Shown here in pieces: positions 31,832 to 34,977 of a stretch of DNA of 34,977 nt; the stretch's first letter is position 1; every line of letters begins with the position of its first letter. Source of the DNA: Lachnospiraceae bacterium (lineage in GTDB: Bacteria; Bacillota; Clostridia; Lachnospirales; Lachnospiraceae); NCBI GenBank assembly GCA_028689655.1, contig JAQVCT010000027.1, positions 1 to 34,977 on the forward strand. Reading direction: 5' to 3'. Both the position numbers and the translations under genes were made by a program. The notes below the pieces were generated by a model. It was not told the DNA's origin. It saw only the letters and a program-made list of their open reading frames with translations, and did not search any database.

Positions 31832-31847
31832 AGATGTGGGGTATAAT
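31818..31847 (+). promoter_or_regulatory. Predicted sigma-A promoter of greA-lysS
   Basis: Perfect TTGACA (31818-31823), 18-base spacer, perfect TATAAT (31842-31847). The -35 overlaps the end of the 400-aa gene. It gives a leader of about 135 bases. Confidence 0.75.
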
Positions 31848-31854
31848 ACCCTCG

Positions 31855-31965
31855 TTAAAAGGGGCTAGTAGGCTTAAACGTGCCAGAGCCTGTAATAAGA
31901 TGCCGACGGGTAAACTGTCGGGTCAAAAAGGTAGCTAAGACACCGACTGGAAGAGGCCGGGTCAA
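31855..31965 (+). ncRNA. Structured leader RNA of greA, unknown class
   Basis: Three stems are visible: AGGCT/AGCCT (31870-31874, 31887-31891), CCGAC/GTCGG (31903-31907, 31917-31921), and a similar weaker one with GAC-A-CCG / CGG-G-TC (31939-31963). The last two share the layout GA..CCGAC...CGGGTC, a tandem pair. No terminator-like U run precedes greA, so any control would be at translation or RNA stability. It matches no riboswitch or T-box pattern that I recognise. Confidence 0.4.
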
Positions 31966-31990
31966 TAAATAAAAGGAAGGTTCAATCATT

Positions 31991-32473
31991 ATGGAAGCAA
32001 AGAAGAACATATTAACCTACACAGGTCTTAGAAAATATGAAGACGAATTACACGATCTCAAAGTAGTAAAGAGAAAAGAAGTTGCTCAGAAAATCAAGGA
32101 AGCAAGAGAGCAGGGCGATTTATCTGAAAATGCAGAATACGATGCAGCAAAAGATGAACAGCGTGATATCGAGACTCGGATCGAAGAACTGGAGAAGATC
32201 TTAAAGAATGCGGAAGTCGTAGTGGAGGATGAAGTAGACTTAGACAAGATCAGCATCGGATGTCAGGTTAAGATTCTTGATATGGAATATAATGAAGAAC
32301 TGAACTACAAACTTGTAGGTTCTACAGAGGCAAACAGCTTAAAAGGAAAGATTTCAAATGAATCCCCTGTGGGAAAAGCCCTTATCGGCGCTACAATCGG
32401 ACAGGTCGTAGATGTGGAGACACAGGCTGGCGCATTGCAATATAAAGTGCTTGAGATTCAGAGATCTAACTAA
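31991..32473 (+). CDS. greA: Transcription elongation factor GreA
   Basis: Rescues backtracked RNA polymerase by stimulating transcript cleavage through the secondary channel. The 160 residues match the family. The N-terminal coiled coil has [22 protein letters not shown] (quoted in part), and its tip has [20 protein letters not shown] with the acidic pair (Asp-x-x-Glu) that reaches the active site. The C-terminal FKBP-like domain follows (about 80-160, [20 protein letters not shown]). AAGGAAGG lies 10 bases before ATG. It is driven by a near-perfect promoter through a structured leader. lysS begins 16 bases after its stop, so they form an operon. Confidence 0.97.
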   Translation: MEAKKNILTYTGLRKYEDELHDLKVVKRKEVAQKIKEAREQGDLSENAEYDAAKDEQRDIETRIEELEKILKNAEVVVEDEVDLDKISIGCQVKILDMEYNEELNYKLVGSTEANSLKGKISNESPVGKALIGATIGQVVDVETQAGALQYKVLEIQRSN

Positions 32474-32489
32474 TAAAGGAGATAAGACA

Positions 32490-34103
32490 GTGTCAGATAC
32501 ACGGAATAATGCAAATGTACAGGAACAGGACGTAAAACAGTTACTGAAAGTGCGCAGGGAAAAATTAGCAGTATTACAGGAAGCTGGAAAAGATCCATTT
32601 CAGATAACGAAATATAATCAGACACATCATACCAATGATGCAAAGAACCTATATGCAGTACATGAAAAAGAGATCCTCGGTGATAGAGTAGCTCCATCAG
32701 TTGAAGGATTAGATGAGCAGCAGACAAGGGATGTAATCAACACAGATTATAATGAAAGAAGAGCCATCATGGATGCAAGTCCAATCAATGTATCCATTGC
32801 AGGCCGTATGATGTTTAAGCGTGTTATGGGAAAGGCTTCTTTCTGTAATATTAAAGACCTGAAAGGCAATATTCAGATATATGTTGCAAGAGATGCCATT
32901 GGCGAAGAAGCCTATTCGGATTTTAAAAAATCTGATATTGGTGATATTTATGGAGTAAAAGGATATGTGTTCAGGACGAAAACAGGTGAAATCTCTATTC
33001 ACGCAGTAGAGATGACAATGCTGACCAAGAGCTTACAGATCCTGCCGGAAAAGTTCCACGGATTAACAGATACAGATACCCGTTATCGCCAGCGATATGT
33101 AGATTTGATCATGAACGATGATACCAGAGAAGTATTTATCAAGCGTTCTAAGATTATCAAAGAGATTCGTAACTTTTTAGCAGGCAGAGATTTTATGGAA
33201 GTGGAGACGCCCACGCTGGTATCAAATGCAGGCGGAGCAGCTGCGAGACCTTTCGAAACACATTACAATGCCTTAGATGAAGATGTTAAGCTTCGTATTT
33301 CTCTTGAATTATACTTAAAGAGACTGATCGTTGGTGGATTGGAAAGAGTATATGAAATAGGACGGGTTTATCGTAATGAGGGTGTTGATACACGTCATAA
33401 CCCGGAATTTACATTGATGGAATTATATCAGGCATATACGGACTATGAAGGCATGATGGAATTAACAGAGAGCATGTTCCGCTATCTTGCAGAAACTGTT
33501 TGCGGCACTACCTTGATTTCCTATAATGGTATGGAACTTGACTTTGGTAAGCCATTTGAACGTTTGACGATGAATGATGCAATTAAAAAGTATGCTGATA
33601 TTGATTTCGATGCGGTTGTCACAGACGAAGAAGCAAAAGCAATTGCCAAAGAACATCACATTGAATTTGAAGAACGTCATACCAAAGGTGATATCATTAA
33701 CTTATTCTTTGAAGAGTACTGCGAGAAGAACCTGATCCAGCCTACATTTATTATGGATCATCCATTGTCTATTTCTCCGTTAACGAAGAAAAAACCAGGT
33801 GATCCATCCAAGGTAGAGCGTTTCGAATTATTCATTAACACCTGGGAAATGTGTAACGCATACTCAGAGTTAAATGATCCTATTGACCAGAGAGAACGCT
33901 TTGCACAGCAGGATGCTAATGCAGAAGCTGGTGATGATGAAGCACAGCATACAGATGAAGACTTCCTGAACTCCCTGGAGATCGGTATGCCTCCAACAGG
34001 TGGTATCGGTTACGGTATCGATAGACTCGTTATGCTGCTGACAGATTCTCAGGCTATTAGAGATGTGCTGCTGTTTCCGACGATGAAGAGCTTAGATAAA
34101 TAA
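32490..34103 (+). CDS. lysS: Lysyl-tRNA synthetase (class II)
   Basis: Charges tRNA-Lys with lysine. The start is GTG at 32490, since AAAGGAG lies 7-8 bases before it; a longer open frame from 32412 overlaps greA and has no such site. The protein has 537 residues: an N-terminal OB anticodon-binding domain (about 70-170, [18 protein letters not shown]), then the class II core. Motif 1 lies around [16 protein letters not shown], motif 2 is [20 protein letters not shown], and motif 3 is [14 protein letters not shown]. About 20 acidic residues before motif 3 ([13 protein letters not shown]) are normal for the family. No T-box is present. The gene ends the housekeeping part of the window. Confidence 0.97.
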   Translation: MSDTRNNANVQEQDVKQLLKVRREKLAVLQEAGKDPFQITKYNQTHHTNDAKNLYAVHEKEILGDRVAPSVEGLDEQQTRDVINTDYNERRAIMDASPINVSIAGRMMFKRVMGKASFCNIKDLKGNIQIYVARDAIGEEAYSDFKKSDIGDIYGVKGYVFRTKTGEISIHAVEMTMLTKSLQILPEKFHGLTDTDTRYRQRYVDLIMNDDTREVFIKRSKIIKEIRNFLAGRDFMEVETPTLVSNAGGAAARPFETHYNALDEDVKLRISLELYLKRLIVGGLERVYEIGRVYRNEGVDTRHNPEFTLMELYQAYTDYEGMMELTESMFRYLAETVCGTTLISYNGMELDFGKPFERLTMNDAIKKYADIDFDAVVTDEEAKAIAKEHHIEFEERHTKGDIINLFFEEYCEKNLIQPTFIMDHPLSISPLTKKKPGDPSKVERFELFINTWEMCNAYSELNDPIDQRERFAQQDANAEAGDDEAQHTDEDFLNSLEIGMPPTGGIGYGIDRLVMLLTDSQAIRDVLLFPTMKSLDK

Positions 34104-34143
34104 ATCCAGTAAAATCAGTAGTTCCAAGGTTTTTGATATAAGG

Positions 34144-34198
34144 TTGACCAAGTTTTGACTAAGAAAAAACATAGTCATTAACACGAGTCAACACTTAG
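34144..34198. promoter_or_regulatory. Possible operator repeats upstream of the mobile-element genes
   Basis: TTGACCAAG (34144-34152) and TTGACTAAG (34155-34163) are direct repeats 11 bases apart. GTCAACACTTAG (34187-34198) is a partial inverted relative. They sit between the lysS stop and the lysS terminator, where an attachment or excisionase site might be. Tentative. Confidence 0.25.
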
Positions 34199-34245
34199 AT
34201 AAAGAATGGTTTGGATTTCAATTTAATAGAAAAAAGCACTATTAG

Positions 34246-34286
34246 AGGACATTTTCTAAAGAAATTTAGAAGATGTCCTTTTTTTG
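34246..34286 (+). terminator. Strong terminator after lysS
   Basis: 15-bp stem AGGACATTTTCTAAA (34246-34260) / TTTAGAAGATGTCCT (34265-34279), one G-U pair, loop GAAA, followed by TTTTTT. It probably ends the greA-lysS message. It could instead belong to the incoming element. Confidence 0.9.
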
Positions 34287-34359
34287 CGTTATGGAAATTA
34301 GTCAAAAAAAATTTAAAAATTGGTCAGATAATAATGACCCAAAACTGAAGGAGAATTGT

Positions 34360-34602
34360 ATGGATAATAAGATAGAAAAAAAGACTCCATTAAATCTTGA
34401 GAAGAAAAAATTAAACCCTGACAAGTTTGTTAGGTATTCTGAGGGTGCACAAATGTATCATATGAGTGTATCGAAATTTATGCAACTCGCAAAAGATGCA
34501 AAGGCTTGTTATAAATTAAACCAAATGGTCTTAGTTAGTCTGGAGGTATTGGATCAATACATTGAAACATTCAGAATTATTGATGATGACTTTTACAAGT
34601 AA
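34360..34602 (+). CDS. Small excisionase-like DNA-binding protein (DUF6462-like)
   Basis: 80-residue protein. The ATG at 34360 has AAGGAG 6 bases upstream; the longer frame from 34273 starts within a terminator and is rejected. After a charged N-terminus, residues 27-75 form one module: FVRYSEGAQMYHMSVSKFMQ, then LAKDAKACYKLNQ, V-L-V-S-L, and LDQYIETF. It looks like the MerR/excisionase type of winged helix, with helix-turn-helix, a turn with Ala-x-Ala-x-Tyr, a strand, and a last helix. I recall it as DUF6462, common next to tyrosine recombinases in clostridial mobile elements. The next gene starts 11 bases later and contains two more copies of the module. Function (excision factor or regulator) is inferred. 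Confidence 0.65.
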   Translation: MDNKIEKKTPLNLEKKKLNPDKFVRYSEGAQMYHMSVSKFMQLAKDAKACYKLNQMVLVSLEVLDQYIETFRIIDDDFYK

Positions 34603-34613
34603 GAGGTGATGAT

Positions 34614-34977
34614 GTGTTAAAAAAACTAAAACCATCTATCAGAAGTTACATTCATGATGACAATGTTTATAAAAGATATCTACGTCCAGCAGAGGCTAGC
34701 AAGATTTTTGGTATAGATGAAAGTTATGTTATTCAGTTTGCATCAGCTGCAGGCGCAATCTATCAGTTGCCAAGGATACTTCTTATTCGTCATCAGAGAT
34801 TGGAGGAGTATATGAAACACCATTACAAAGTACCTGGTACAAATAAATTTGTTCATAAGAAATATGTTCGAATAGGAGAGGGTTCTATCATTTACAGTAT
34901 TGGTCATCATCGCTTTATTGAAATGGCAAGAGCTGCAGGAGCAGTATATAAAATTAATGAAGGGACTGGTGGAACAG
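34614..34977 (+). CDS. Partial protein with two excisionase-like modules (cut by window end)
   Basis: Frame open from GTG at 34614 to the window end (121 codons, no stop), preceded by AAGAGGTGAT as ribosome binding site. Translation gives module 1, YLRPAEASKIFGIDESYVIQ followed by FASAAGAIYQL and RLEEYM (about residues 21-70), and module 2, YVRIGEGSIIYSIGHHRFIE followed by MARAAGAVYKIN (about 83-116). Both match each other and the 80-aa protein upstream in pattern: aromatic-x-R-x-x-E-(G/A), then Ala-(x)-x-Ala-x-Ala-x-Tyr. It is probably DNA-binding and part of the same mobile element. An integrase gene would be expected beyond the window. Confidence 0.65.
   Translation, partial: MLKKLKPSIRSYIHDDNVYKRYLRPAEASKIFGIDESYVIQFASAAGAIYQLPRILLIRHQRLEEYMKHHYKVPGTNKFVHKKYVRIGEGSIIYSIGHHRFIEMARAAGAVYKINEGTGGT

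Noticed and set aside
31848..31990. T-box leader controlling greA-lysS
   Set aside because: No T-box sequence (AGGGTGG-type), no antiterminator and no terminator U run before greA.
34273..34359. Longer start for the 80-aa excisionase-like protein
   Set aside because: The ATG-like start lies inside the right arm of the lysS terminator, and the ribosome binding site clearly serves the ATG at 34360.
1..34977. CRISPR array, tRNA or rRNA genes
   Set aside because: None of the tandem repeats has the regular repeat-spacer layout of CRISPR, and no cloverleaf with a CCA-adjacent acceptor stem or rRNA segment was recognised.

Overview
The window is about 35 kb of moderately AT-rich chromosomal DNA. 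Gene content and protein style point to a Gram-positive anaerobe of the Clostridia, most likely a Lachnospiraceae. The supporting signs are strong AGGAGG-type ribosome binding sites, a SAM-I riboswitch in front of metK, murA beside a LysM/G5/M23 peptidase, the dusB-greA-lysS order, and several small proteins that I recall only from that family. The species cannot be named from the sequence alone. No rRNA, tRNA, CRISPR array or intact insertion sequence was found.

Layout. 1-1500: the 3' end of galE, a GNAT acetyltransferase with a TTG start, and a hairpin-rich intergenic stretch. 1500-4100: hemolysin III/TrhA (minus), a small conserved protein (minus), a small alarmone synthetase (RelQ type) behind a three-hairpin leader, and a lipoprotein made almost wholly of Ala-Thr-Thr-Glu repeats (minus). 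4100-7230: a long regulatory gap, a coiled-coil tail-anchored protein, a flavin reductase, the stub of an XRE regulator, and Y-family DNA polymerase DinB (minus). 7440-11600: M23 endopeptidase, murA, and an HD-GYP protein (minus). 11770-18840: SAM riboswitch-metK, a lipoprotein cyclophilin, dnaE, pfkA. 19000-22920: ktrB, ktrA, a SpoU-type rRNA methyltransferase and proC. 23000-26050: an SH3/SleB-type wall hydrolase, then an NfeD-stomatin pair. 26270-34110: argF, birA, a DUF6145-like protein, dusB, a 400-aa unknown protein, greA and lysS. 34240-34977: after a strong terminator the character changes to small excisionase-like DNA-binding modules, probably the start of an integrated mobile element that runs out of the window.

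How genes work together. Several neighbours form functional pairs: KtrB with KtrA for K+ uptake, NfeD with the SPFH protein in membrane microdomains, MurA with the M23 peptidase and the SleB-type hydrolase in wall turnover, and GreA with LysS in gene expression. Signalling is represented by RelQ (ppGpp) and HD-GYP (c-di-GMP).

The most unusual content is between the genes. Several intergenic stretches carry runs of short hairpins, mostly closed by C-G over three-base loops such as GAA, GTA or AAA. Some stems change sequence between loci but stay complementary, which suggests dispersed structured elements. Two larger palindromic or inverted-repeat elements flank the birA-dusB segment. Short A/purine-rich tandem repeats recur in spacers and also inside two poorly conserved proteins. 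The leader of greA is structured and fits no riboswitch class that I recognise.
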